Below the pieces are notes generated by a model. The model saw only the letters and a program-made list of their open reading frames with translations, was not told where the DNA came from and did not search any database. From Gnetum montanum (lineage: Eukaryota > Streptophyta > Gnetopsida > Gnetales > Gnetaceae), in the NCBI GenBank assembly GCA_015680685.1, contig MNCI01006877.1:95423-159422 (forward strand): a stretch of DNA of 64,000 nt. Direction: 5' to 3'. Both the position numbers and the translations under genes were made by a program. Positions 46,691 to 57,260 of this stretch are shown piece by piece. The first letter of the stretch is position 1. Each line of letters opens with the position of its first letter.

Positions 46691-47339
46691 AACTGGCAAG
46701 AAGGTAAGAACCTAGAAGATTGCCTTGTCCTCAAGGCAATCCAAGGTAGTTCCACCAGCAATAACAAGATTATTATCCAAATGGAGCTCCACCATAGCCA
46801 TATTAGTAATACTAGCAGTGGCAACACCCACAGTCATGAGGATGCCACCACCAAGGTAATAGTACCCTTACAGGCAACCAGATCCATATGGGTACTATGT
46901 TCAACAACCAATGTCTTTACGTGACTCTTCTAGTCACACTTTTTTCAACATCACTACTACCCTCCAGAGTATCACAAAACTCACTCTCCATCTACTAAAT
47001 GGAAACCCCCCTATCCCTATCATCCTCCTCATCCTTCTACACATGTCCCACCACCATCAACCCAATTACCTTCTGCTCCATCTATGCAGGGAAAAATTCC
47101 ATCATACCTGCAACAACATAATGATGCTAGGGTCGTTAACTTATAGTTGGCTCCTCATCCAAGTGGTTTAGAAACAAGATCCCATAAAAGATCTTTCTTT
47201 TGAACCAATATTCCTACTAAACCATCACCTACTTATGCATTTGATCATCCTATATCTCCTTCATCTTCTGCATCCATTCCTTTCAAGATCCCTTCAAACC
47301 GAACACCTTCCAAGATCCACATAGTTATGTTAACCCACA

Positions 47340-47800
47340 TTGTATCTAATTAGATCAAGTTTGGCAACCTTCCTAGGAAAATAGCTGATCCTAGAAGTCC
47401 TCTCATATATTTGCAAATTATTGGGAATGAGCCATGCAAGGCTATTCTTATTCCAGGTTCTAGAGTTAATTTGATTTCTCACAAAATGTACAATTTCTAG
47501 AAGCTTCCTCCTCTTAAGAAGAGAAAAATCAATTTATAATTGATAGATTAGTCCATCATTGTACCTTTGGAACTAGTGAAGGACATTGTGACAATTGTTT
47601 GTGGGTGGTCATATCTTATCAATTTCCTAGTAATCAAAGTTTACAACTACAAGGGGAACTTCTCAATCATCATGGGAAGGGCATGGTTGAGCACTATTGA
47701 TGCACTAATTGGCATAAGAGATCTCTCCTTGGAAATTTTCAAGGAGAATGATATTGGAAAAATTCAAAAGAAGAGAGTTCCATGCATCACATAGTGATAC
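47340..47800 (+). pseudogene. Protease of element B
   Basis: Aspartic protease domain. PLIYLQIIGNEPCKAILIPGSRVNLIS carries the active-site loop, but the position of the catalytic Asp before Ser/Thr-Gly is lost (ILIPGS). The C-terminal part is open at 47567-47794: VCGWSYLINFLVIKV, IIMGRAWLSTIDA, GIRDLSLEIFKEN, KKRVPCIT. It would process the gag-pol polyprotein. Confidence 0.75.
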
Positions 47801-47999
47801 TGGATGCAACTATGTGTAGAAACTCTAGTTTGTCAAGAGCATATCCATCAAAGCATGTAGACAACGTGCAACTAAATCTAAAATCCAAAGGTGCTTATAC
47901 ATAGTAGCCACAAAACAAGAGGGCACCTAGTGGCTAACAACTAATCTTAGATGCAGCATACTTTGCATGGAACTTGCTGAGAGCCTAACATGTGCCTAT

Positions 48000-48362
48000 G
48001 TTAAAGACATGGATGAATTGGAGTAAGTTCATTACCAACTCTTCGATGATGGAAATGATGATACCTATTGGGGAGAGTTGGAAATCCCTAAAAATTTTAT
48101 ACAAGAACCCTTAGAGTTGAAAACTCTACCTACTGGCATGGAGTATGCATTTTTGAAAAATGGTAAGCTAGTAATCATCAATGCTAATCTTGCTCCTGAA
48201 TAGAAATAGATGTTATTAAGGGTGATCAATAAATGGCCAATATCCTTTTCTTAGTCATAACCTGAACTCATAGGGATTGATCTTAGGATATGCTATCATG
48301 GTATCTACACTGATCTGACCATGAAGCCAAGGAGGTATTCATAGCAATGATTAAACCCCAAA
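48000..48362 (+). pseudogene. Protease-RT linker of element B
   Basis: Segments HYQLFDDGNDDTYWGELEIP, ELKTLPTGMEYAFLKNGKL and an IINANLAPE segment lead into RT. The same linker occurs in E (35977-36213). Confidence 0.7.
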
Positions 48363-49180
48363 TTGAAGCAAACTGACAAAGAGAAAATCAAACAACTCCT
48401 TAAGATGGGGTGTATCTATCCCATTGGAGATAGTAAGTGGGTTAGCCCACTCATGATTGTGCCAAAAAAAGATGTTAAGTCATGGGTCTACATCAATTTC
48501 CAGCTATTGAATATGGCAACATTTAAAGATCACTTTCCATTGTTGTTTGTGGATCAAGTATTGGACACTATTTCTAGGCATTACTATTATAGCTTCTTGG
48601 ATGGTTATAGTGGCTATAACCAAGTCTAGATCGTGTTGGAGAATCAAGCTAAAATAACATTCATGAGCCCTTAGGGGACTTTTGCATATTGAAAGATGCC
48701 TTTTGATCTGTGCAATGCTCCAAAAACATTCCAATGCTTGGTCTTGAGCATTTTTTAGTAACAAATTGGTTGTAAGGTGGAATTCTTCATGAATGACTTC
48801 TTCACCTATGGCATCACATTTGAGAAAGACTTGGAACACCTTGAGAAAGTGCTTAGAAGGTGTGTGGAGATGAATCTTTCGCTCAATTAGTGAAAGAGCC
48901 ATCTAATAATCTAGAAGGACATTGTACTATGGCACAAAATTTCTCAGGAAGGGATTGAGGTGGATCTTGAAAAGATAAGAATCATCCAAAGAATAACTAG
49001 TCAACTAGAAATTGTTAAAGATGTCTGATCATTTCTTGGACAAATTGGCTACTACTAGTGTTTTATAGAAAATTTCTAGAAGATCACAAAATTTTTGTTT
49101 GAGCTTACAAAGAAAGATGCTCCATTCATCAAGACCAAGGAATGTGAAAATGCATTCTAAATCCTTAAGCAAAAGCTCAT
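48363..49180 (+). pseudogene. Reverse transcriptase of element B
   Basis: RT motifs in order: IKQLLKMGCIYPIGDSKWV, SPLMIVPKKD, INFQLLNMATFKDHFPL, FVDQVLDTIS, FLDGYSGYNQ, FMSP, KMPFDLCNAPKTFQ, then FMNDFFTYG at 48785-48796 (Athila-type FMDDF with the first catalytic Asp now Asn), and EGIEVDLEKI, SFLGQIGYY. An 88-residue open frame covers the first part. Stops follow. It would copy element RNA into DNA; the Asp loss alone would inactivate it. Confidence 0.9.
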
Positions 49181-49600
49181 AGAGACTCCAATTCTACAAG
49201 CACCTAACTGGTCCAAACCATTTCATGTAATGATAGATGCATTAAATTATGCCTTGGGAGCCATGCTTACGCAGTTGGATGAAAAGAATGTCCACATTAC
49301 ATCCACTATGCAAGTTGAAGCATTGTGGGTACATAACTCAATTACATCACAGTGAAGAAAGAACTAATGGTGATGGTGTATTCTCTAGAGAAGTTCATGC
49401 ACTACGTGCTTGGATACAAAGTGTTTGTGTACATTGACCACAATGTCATTTGCTTCCTCATGAACAAGCCAATGGTGAGCCCCCATATCATACAATGGTT
49501 GGTGATCTTACAGGAGTTCGATCTTACAATGGTAGATTGAAAGGGGACTACAAATGTGGTTGTTGATCACTTGTCTTGATTATGATGGGATAACAAAGAA
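49180..49600 (+). pseudogene. RNase H of element B
   Basis: PFHVMIDALNYALGAMLTQLDEKN carries the first catalytic Asp region (shown in part), then ELMVMVYSLEKFMHYVLGYK, VFVYIDHNVICFLMNKP, HIIQWLVILQEFDLTMVD and a VVVDHLS end. Overlapping open frames at 49249-49437 and 49352-49540 reflect one frameshift. Confidence 0.85.
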
Positions 49601-49779
49601 GAGGAGAGCTAGCTCTTTGACTAATTTCCTGATGACCTTCTCTTTACAAGTGCAACAAATGAATAAATGCCTAATGAACCAAAATGTTATGATGACATCC
49701 TCACTTATCTTCTAACTCAAGAGATTCCATAGGACTTGGACTATCAAAAGAAATAATAGTTTCTTCATCAGGCCAAGTG

Positions 49780-50950
49780 CTTCATGAAAATCAACAAACA
49801 TCTTTACAAGGTGTGTATCAATGGTTTGGTTTGTTGGTGTGGACTTGATGCTCATTAACTCACATTCTCTAGGATGCTCATGAGGGTCCTTGTGGGGGCC
49901 ACTATGTTGGGAGACTCATGGCCATTAAGATCCCAATGGTAGGGTATTGTTGGCCAACCATCTTTAGGGACACCCACCAATTTATCAACTCTAGAAATTT
50001 TGTCAATGAGATTGTGGGATGACCACTCAAATGGAGGAATCTCAATAGTGAATTCAACAACTAGAACCCTTCGACATTTGGGCATCAACTTCATGGGTTC
50101 CATCACACCCATGTCAAATGGAAAGGCATACATAATCATCACCATTGATTATTGCAAAAAGGTAGTAGTTGTCATTAACTGTACATCATTTGTTGCTATG
50201 CAGTTTGTACAACAAAATGTTGTGAATAGGTTTGGAGTGCCACATGCATTGATTTCTGAAAATGGAACTCATTTTACAGGCACTATCTTTCACAAGCTTA
50301 TGCAACACCTGGGGGTTGAACATAAACTAATAACAAGCTACCACCCCTAAGCCAATGGTCGAGTAGAAGTTACTAATAGAGAGATCAAAAAGATCCTAAC
50401 AAGAACTATAAGCAAATATTGGAGAAACTAGAGCACAAAATTAAATGATGCCCTCTGGGCATATTGCTCAACCTGGAAACTTCCTATAGGCTACTATCCC
50501 TATGAGCTGGTGTATAGAAAATTACCAACCCTTCTAATTCAATCTGAGCTCCATGCACTTTCAATAACCTATGACTTGGACCTTGACCTTAGCCTAGCAT
50601 AAAAAAAATATTAATAAACCTAAATGTGCTAGATGATAATTGATTAGTAGTCCAGTCCTTGAATGAAGTGCACAAAACATTTGAAAAATAGCACCATGAC
50701 CTTAGAATAAGGAAAGTACACTTTTAACTTGGAGATAAGGCTCTCTACTAGAACCCCACACACATACCTCAACAAACTAAATTACAAATGTTGTGGGAAG
50801 GGCCTTATATCATTTATAAAACCTTTACTTCTAGGGCTATGTTAATCTACAAACCTGAGAGCCAAAACAAAAAGTAGTTAGTCAACATGCAATAGGTAAA
50901 ACCTTTCCATGAACCTAATCAAGCTAGTGCAACAAATGCCTCATTGGATG
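49780..50950 (+). pseudogene. Integrase of element B
   Basis: Zinc-binding region with DAHEGPCGGHYVGRLMAIKI and GYCWPTIFRD. Core in an open frame at 50000-50350: LGINFMGSITPMS (first catalytic Asp now Asn), YIIITIDYCKKVVV, FGVPHALISENGTHFTG (second Asp now Glu) and LITSYHP, then ANGRVEVTNREIKKIL with the catalytic Glu retained. The tail runs through a LWEGPYIIYK segment and VKPFHEPNQ. No chromodomain seen. Inactive by residue loss and stops. Confidence 0.9.
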
Positions 50951-51556
50951 GACAACCATGCTTAATTTTTTGGATCTCCTCCTTTCAACTTAGTCATGGG
51001 GGAGATGGCCATCCATGCTAATCATTATAGTGCCTTCTCAATTTTTCATCTTTTTATTTTTCATAGTTTTGTTTAACACTTTTTTATTTTTACAACTTTT
51101 GTTTTACACCTTTATTTTACACCTTTTTGTTTTTACTTTATTAATTTTTCCAATTTTTGTTTTATAACATCATTGGTACATTTTATTTTTCTTGAATATT
51201 TTACAATTTATTGTATTTTTTTTTTGGTGTGATTTTCACATTATTTTTTGTTAATAAAGTGTCTTATTGCCAATAGGACACAATGATGCTATTGCTAGTT
51301 ACTAATGGTGGTTTGTAATTAATGTTTTTGATTTCTAATATTTGGTTTCTATTTTTGAATTTTGATGGCTAATAACTAATACAAAGTTTCTTTTTGATGG
51401 AATAGGTAGTGAGTCCACATCATCCACCCATCCACAAATCCTAAGGTTTTCTTGGTTTTGGGAATATGAGGTTCATTTTTCATTAATATAACTTTAATGA
51501 ACTTGTGACCTTGGTAGTTTTCAAGTTTGAAAAAGATTCAAAGGTTTGAAAAGGGT

Positions 51557-51599
51557 NNNNNNNNNNNNNNNNNNNNNNNNNNNNNNNNNNNNNNNNNNN
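51557..51599. other. Assembly gap (43 N)
   Basis: Short run of N in the element B spacer. Confidence 0.99.
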
Positions 51600-52225
51600 T
51601 GGACCAATCCTAGAGTGATGATGTGAAGTCATTGAAAGTGGTTGGTTTTGGTCTGGAGTAAGGTTGGACTTTATTGAGTCATTTAACTACAAATTTCATA
51701 AGGGACTTCATGTGGCTATGATTTGGACATCTATTCCATTTTCTTTCTCATCCCTTGGTGCTCTCCATGACTCACCTAACTACTGATTTTCATGTTTTGT
51801 TTGATGTGTTGAAATTCTTCAATAAATCCTGCTGGTTTGGTCCTTAACTTTTCATAACCATTAATCAACTATAGGGCCCATAGAGTCCTTATTTGAGGTT
51901 ATGCAAGGGAAAAAATGACATGTGCCACTATGGGAAGGACCCACTTGAATATCTTGTGTTCTGGTTAGTTAAGTTCCTTACCCTTAGATGTTGGTACAAT
52001 CAAAATCTTTCATGCACTCCATCGGGCAACCAAGTGTGTGCTCCTTAAGGAATTCTTCTTTATGAAATCTCATCCTCTAATTATTTCTCCATTTTCTAAA
52101 TTTCAAAACCATCTTATAATATTTTCATCATGTTCTTGGATTTTTGGGCTTTCATTTGATCCCAATTTTGTTAAAAAATCCTTATATTTTTTGAATTTTG
52201 ACTTGGTCAATGGTGGGTAATAACA

Positions 52226-52275
52226 GTGTCAACTAAGCCTCATCGACGTAATGCAAAACTTTTATAAATACCACT
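52226..52275 (+). promoter_or_regulatory. U3-like block with TATA box upstream of B ORF3
   Basis: TCAACTAAGCCTCATCGACG (52229-52248) closely matches the U3 of B's own LTRs (TCAACTAAGCCCCATCAA at 55848-55865). TATAAATA follows at 52263-52270, as it follows the same motif in the LTRs, 469 bases before the ORF3 ATG. Confidence 0.55.
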
Positions 52276-52731
52276 AATACTTTGAAATTTTGTGTCATTT
52301 CCTTTAAAATATGAGGGTATTTTTTGCAATTTCTTAGAGCCAAAAACATTCCAAAGTCCATAGCTTTTACATTGTTTATCCAAATCACTCCATTCTTTGA
52401 TCCTATAGCTACCAAAGATAAGCTCTTAGTCATGGGGGCCACAAACCTTAAGGTTTATGATGAAAAATTTTCAAAATTTTTCTAACTCTCCGAGAGGGTT
52501 AATGAAGAGATTAATATTAAACCATTAATTTTTGATAGTTTAGGCATTCCAACAAATTTTGGTAAACCTAAAATCAATTATTAATATTAAGATAAGAATA
52601 AAATAATATTAAAATAATCAACTAGGCCATGATCACAACTTAGCCAAGTGTAAATACCCCAAGAGATAAGGTATTCCCAATGATTCAAAGGTACACATTA
52701 AGTGTTAATCCCAGTCATGTTGTGATTACAG

Positions 52732-55581
52732 ATGGCACCTAGACCAAAATTCTTGTAGGAAGGAGAACCATCACAACCTAGGGATAAACAACCCAAAGCT
52801 AAAAGTGAATAGTAGGAATAAGCCTAAGAGAAAGCAGTAGAAACTCATGCTATGAGACCTCTTTAGAGGAGTTCGAAGTGAAATCTATCTGACAAATTCC
52901 TAAAGAAGAGGCTACAATAGAATAATCTAAAAGAGGAGAGGCACCAAGGCCCATACCAAGAGTTAAGGTCACATTGATACAAGCTTTCCTTGATACAATC
53001 AAGCCTCATAATGTCCAATGCTTAGTTCTCCAAGAACTAAACTTTGAATCATTCTTAGAACATGCTTCACCAAAAGTCAAGATGTAATTGCAAAGCTCTC
53101 CCATATGGCCAATCATCACTACTACTAGGGAGTGGTATATGGAAGAGACATATCTCTTATTGAATAGTAGAAAGATATGAGCCACTATGAGAATCAAGGA
53201 CATTCAGGTGTCCTACTCTGTGAAAGCTATTGTGTAGGCTCTTGGTTCACTTAATTCTAGTACTCATTTGGTAGAGATATCCATGTATGTAGACCCTAAT
53301 GAAAAAAGAAGTAGACCCAGTGATGTTATGGGGTTGACCGTAAGGAGTCACACCAGCGAAGCACATATACTTCAAGATAGTAGCTTATCACCTCAATCTA
53401 ATGGTGAGGCCTAGCATGGTGACTACTTTCTCCACTTGTGCATGTGCCACTTTAATCAAAAAATTTCTTGTTAACCTTCCATAGCTAATCTATCTGGAGA
53501 TGAAAAAGCACTTCAAGGAAAATGAACATGGAAGGAAAACCCTACCCTTTCCATGCCTCATCAGAAAACTCTATAAAAGGGCAAGGATAGTCCACTATGA
53601 AAATGACACAATTAGGCATACTTCCATTACCTTCTAGTCTAAGACGACGAAATACAAGATTCCTTCCATGTTCAAAGAAGAGGAGCAACAATCGCCACCT
53701 CCACCACCCACTTAGGAACAACATCGAAAGCCCTTGCTTCCATTGAACTCCTACATGAAATCTAAGAGCATCTCTTGCATGAGCAAGAGTAGCAAGCAAG
53801 AACAAGTGGTAGGGATACATCTATGTACTATCCTGCAATGATTCACTTGAACAAAGTGGCTCAAACAATCACTTAGATGGAGGAAGGTGGGCTAATATTC
53901 TTAGACCAAAGAACATAGCTGCCCACAAGGTCAAATTCTAGTGCCCAAGATGTAGTAATGTTCCTCTTGCAACAATATAAATTCCAAGAAATCTCTAGGA
54001 ATGCCACTAACTTTTCAGTGCACTTGGAGGAGGATGAGGGGGTAACTGTCTTGGTGATGCAATACCAAGGATAAGAGATAGTAGTATAAGTGCTTGCTGA
54101 TTAGATTGTTGAAGTACTAAATGCACATATAGCATCTATACTAGACATTTCTACACTTAGAGATGTGTAGACATTTTTAGAACACGTTAGTGGTAGATTA
54201 AGTGCAGCCCAACATGAGGAATTACTAGGTTGGCTAGTGGGAACTAGCTAATCAATTCTGGATATCTTTGATTTTCTAGATAAGATGATTGCAACCTAGT
54301 TAGAGTTGCTTAAAGTAAAGGGAAAATGCATCATTTTCGAAAGGCAACTCGAAATGCCTCAAGCACAAAACCAATGCTTGCTTATGGAGGTTCTTAAATT
54401 AAGAGCCTATTTTGCTAATCTCACAATCCTCAACCCTACATTGACAAGAGATGAAGCTTTTTAATAGCTTCAATATAGACTTAAATAGGTTGAGGTGGGG
54501 ATGGTAATGGTAATCTTTGACCAATATATGGATGAGGCTAAGACATATTTAGTTCAAAAGGACTTGGTTCAGATGTGCATAAAGAATGAGATGCTAATCA
54601 TAGAGAATCATTTCTTGTGGAATGTTGATGTGAAGAAATAGTAGATGTAAAAATTCATCCATCAATAGCAAGAGCAACTAGCTAGGGTAAACACTAAAAT
54701 TAAGATATTTGTAGCCAAAAATAAAAATATCTCCATGGAAGAAGTCCACACCTTAAGCTAAAAGTCTATAATTTAGATTACCACTTGAAGGAATGAGGCT
54801 CTAAAATTTGAGAGAGTCAAGAAGCACTATAGAGATTAGGTTGGCATACAAAAAGAAGTTAACGAAAAACACATCTAGATGGCTAAGGAAAAAGTCAATG
54901 AGATCCTCTAGCAACTCTAGCAAGAAAAAGAGATGTTTCAACCTATCATTGATAGGATAGATGCCTATAACAAAGCAAAAATTCACATGAAGGAATTGTA
55001 GATGGAAGAGATGATAGAATACATTAAGCTGTTAAACTCCAATATGCAAACTTGACAATGCTAACTACTAGACAACCACATTCAGAGTTGGATAAATAGG
55101 TGGTTAGCTCATACTTTTTTTACGAGTTAGAGTTCAAGAACCATAAGGAGACCAAGCAAAAGCTTTAAATTGCAAATGTTAAACTTGAAGTTCTCAAGGA
55201 AAGATTCACTGATCAAAGATCAACTACTGAGAACTTGACCAAAAGAATGAATGACTATTAGGAACTACAAAATGTAATCAAGACATTCAACATTGAACAC
55301 AAAAATTTTCTACCTAGTTTGTTAATGTCAAGGAGCTATTCCCAACAATGCCCTATCCTTGGAATGTGCCCATTCTGGCCCACATTGACAAAGTTGCATG
55401 GATCATGCATGATACCAAGAGTAAGGAGGAGAAGATGAAAGCATTATTGGATGCTTTCTATCTTCCACCAGAAGTTGTAGTAGTAGTATAACAACCATAA
55501 TACCCTCAACCACTACATGTGCCTAATGTAGGAGAAGGTCCTTCGAAACATTACAAGCCTTCAGCACCTGGGATTGTTTAA
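52732..55581 (+). pseudogene. ORF3 of element B (env-position protein)
   Basis: ATG at 52732 directly follows GTGATTACAG. The N-terminal domain (about 52970-53260) has LVLQELNFESFLEHASPKV, SPIWPIITTTREWYMEETYL and IKDIQVSYSVKAIV, shared with A, D and E and resembling the plant Transposase_32/ATHILA-type domain. A Pro-rich hinge (SPPPPPT, near 53695-53715) is followed by about 1.8 kb of decayed, largely helical Glu/Lys/Leu-rich sequence: a coiled coil with a LQYANLTMLTTRQPHSELD segment and an IANVKLEVLKERF segment. It ends with LPPEVVVVV and a PSKHYKPSAPGIV tail. About 950 residues if uninterrupted, many stops. Function unknown. Confidence 0.7.
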
Positions 55582-55815
55582 TCTTCTTCATATCTTTGTG
55601 CCATCAAAGGGGTTATCTTTGTTAATTTTGTCTTGGTGTTCAATTTTGTAGACTTGAATACGAAAATTTTTTGCAATGATTACATGTCCATACACTCAAG
55701 CACTTAGTGTTTGTTTATGTGTGTGTTTGTGTTTGTAGTATGTATGTTGTTAATTAATAATCCCATACCTTCCCAAATTTGTAAAGTAAAGAATCAAGGA
55801 TGAGTTTTCATTTTT

Positions 55816-55825
55816 TTGTGAGGGT
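55816..55825 (+). other. Polypurine-like tract of element B
   Basis: TGTGAGGGTA after a T run, immediately before the 3' LTR start TGATGAATC. Confidence 0.55.
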
Positions 55826-56662
55826 ATGATGAATCATTACTTGGCTACATCAACTAAGCCCCATCAAATAGGCCTCGTCGATGCATGATTTGATGCGTTG
55901 ACGTAGTCGTGTCAACATAGTATCTATTTTTGCCTATAAATACATACTCACCCATAATGTTTATGGCATGTCTTTGTCATAGTATACCAAAGCTATTGTA
56001 GTTTTTCTTTTTGAGAGTTATAATATTTTCCCAAGTGCCCACAATAGGAGTCATTAAGTATACGAATCTTTATTTGAGCATTGTTATACTTGACCATGAC
56101 AATGTGTGTGACAATAAAGATGAGCTTTCTGATAAACCTTGCAGCAGTTCAACTAGTTTAAATATTTTCTTCATACATTCAATGTTTTTAAAAATTTTAT
56201 TTAATGCTTTAATTAATTAAGCACATATGTATGACCACTTTGAGCATGCGCATGACACTTGGTAATCTCAATAATGCTTAACATTTGGTAGCCTAGCAAT
56301 GTTATACATGTTCAAGATGTGTACAGAAAGTGGGATCGAATACTTATGTTAAGATTAGTTAGACATTGGTTAGTTAGTTAGAATAAATTAGCAATTAAAT
56401 TACTTCATTTCTTTGATCCTTTTTTTAAAACACCCAAAACTTAACACATAAAAAATAATAATAATCATATGCCTCAATTACACTTAACCATACCTTTGCA
56501 TATCACAAGTGTAATTGGGAAGACAATGCATGACTATAAGGTCAAGTTCACTTCCTCAAGGCTAGTGTATTGAAAGGCAATGAGTCCACAAAATTTGACT
56601 GGATCATGCATGAATGATTAGTGATTCATATGGTTGAGCGTAGGAGTATTCGTCACTCATCA
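55826..56662 (+). repeat. 3' LTR of element B
   Basis: Begins TGATGAATCATT, ends GTCACTCATCA. TATAAATA at 55935-55942, AATAAA at 56113-56118. The GGCC-rich U3 repeat has about two copies here against three in the 5' LTR. GATGCGTTGACGTAGTCGTG keeps three CpGs that are decayed in the other LTR. Open frame 56011-56220 is LTR sequence. Confidence 0.9.
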
Positions 56663-57260
56663 CACACACATATAGATAGGAAACTACAATGATACCAAAC
56701 TTGCTCCATGTGGTACACAATTTAGATGAGTTATTAGCTCAAGCTCCTTCATTAAAAGAAAGTTGATATGGGCTAATTTTCTTAAGTATATCTTCAAAAA
56801 TTATAATATGATTGTAATTTTAATACTTACTAAACTTGCACCATGTCTTCTAAATTTGTTCAAGGACTAGAAAACCAATAATAGAAATGGCCTAAGGAAA
56901 AAGAATACAGTGAACAAGGTTATTAGAATATCAATTGTTGTCATTATTAAATTTTCCCTTTCATATGTCTGTTTCTTAAAAGGAGCATCCAAACATCATC
57001 TCTATCAATGTGCTTTACAATTCATTTTACTATAAGAGAAAAACCCTAGTTATAACAATTAATGGGGCCAAGTCTTAAATCTTTCAGGCTTCTAGTGCAA
57101 ATATCACAAGCAACTCTCAAAAAGTCCTTTTTTATATTATGTAGCAAACCAATGAAACTAATTGATAATAAAATCAATCTATCATAAGAAGTTTTGGAAG
57201 GATCCCAACAATTGGAGTAACAAATACAAGTTGATTGAAGCATTTTTTTTAACAACTAAA
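56663..57260 (-). pseudogene. LINE relic, region after the RT core
   Basis: The minus strand codes, in a 69-residue open frame at 57046-57255, YSNCWDPSKTSYDRLI, FLRVACDICTRSLKDLRLGPIN and then a WMLLLRNR segment. This fits the L1-type ORF2 pattern of W-D/V-W..C..P....GGLG......(N)..L..KW....W..LL. The GGLG position is degraded. It lies upstream (minus strand) of the zinc-binding end at 43140-43863; element B is inserted between them. Confidence 0.55.

Larger units (their letters stand above)
50951..52731 (+). other. Post-pol spacer of element B
   Basis: Starts at the conserved CTTAGTCATGGGGGAG motif (50988-51004), then a T-rich tract to about 51260, CATCATCCACCCATCC (51418-51433), a 43-base gap, CCACTATGGGAAGGACCCAC (51930-51949), a second copy of CTTAGTCATGGGGGCC (52424-52439), a LTR-like block and the ORF3 acceptor-like site. 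No homologous coding. Open frame 52038-52220 is spacer. Confidence 0.7.
43864..56662 (+). mobile_element. Element B (Athila-like LTR retrotransposon, all parts present)
   Basis: Plus-strand element of about 12.8 kb with 5' LTR, tRNA-Asp-type primer-binding site, gag, protease, RT, RNase H, integrase, long spacer, ORF3, polypurine-like tract and 3' LTR. It sits inside a minus-strand LINE relic. Flanking 5-base target copies are not clean (CATGT or TATCA on the left, CACAC on the right). All reading frames carry stops, so it is inactive. A 43-base gap is at 51557-51599. Confidence 0.9.

Noticed and set aside
48504-48902. 132-residue minus-strand open frame
   Set aside because: It is the shadow of element B RT, which has clear RT motifs on the plus strand.
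52732-55581. ORF3 as a clear retroviral-type envelope protein
   Set aside because: No signal peptide, cleavage site or membrane anchor is recognisable; only its position is env-like.
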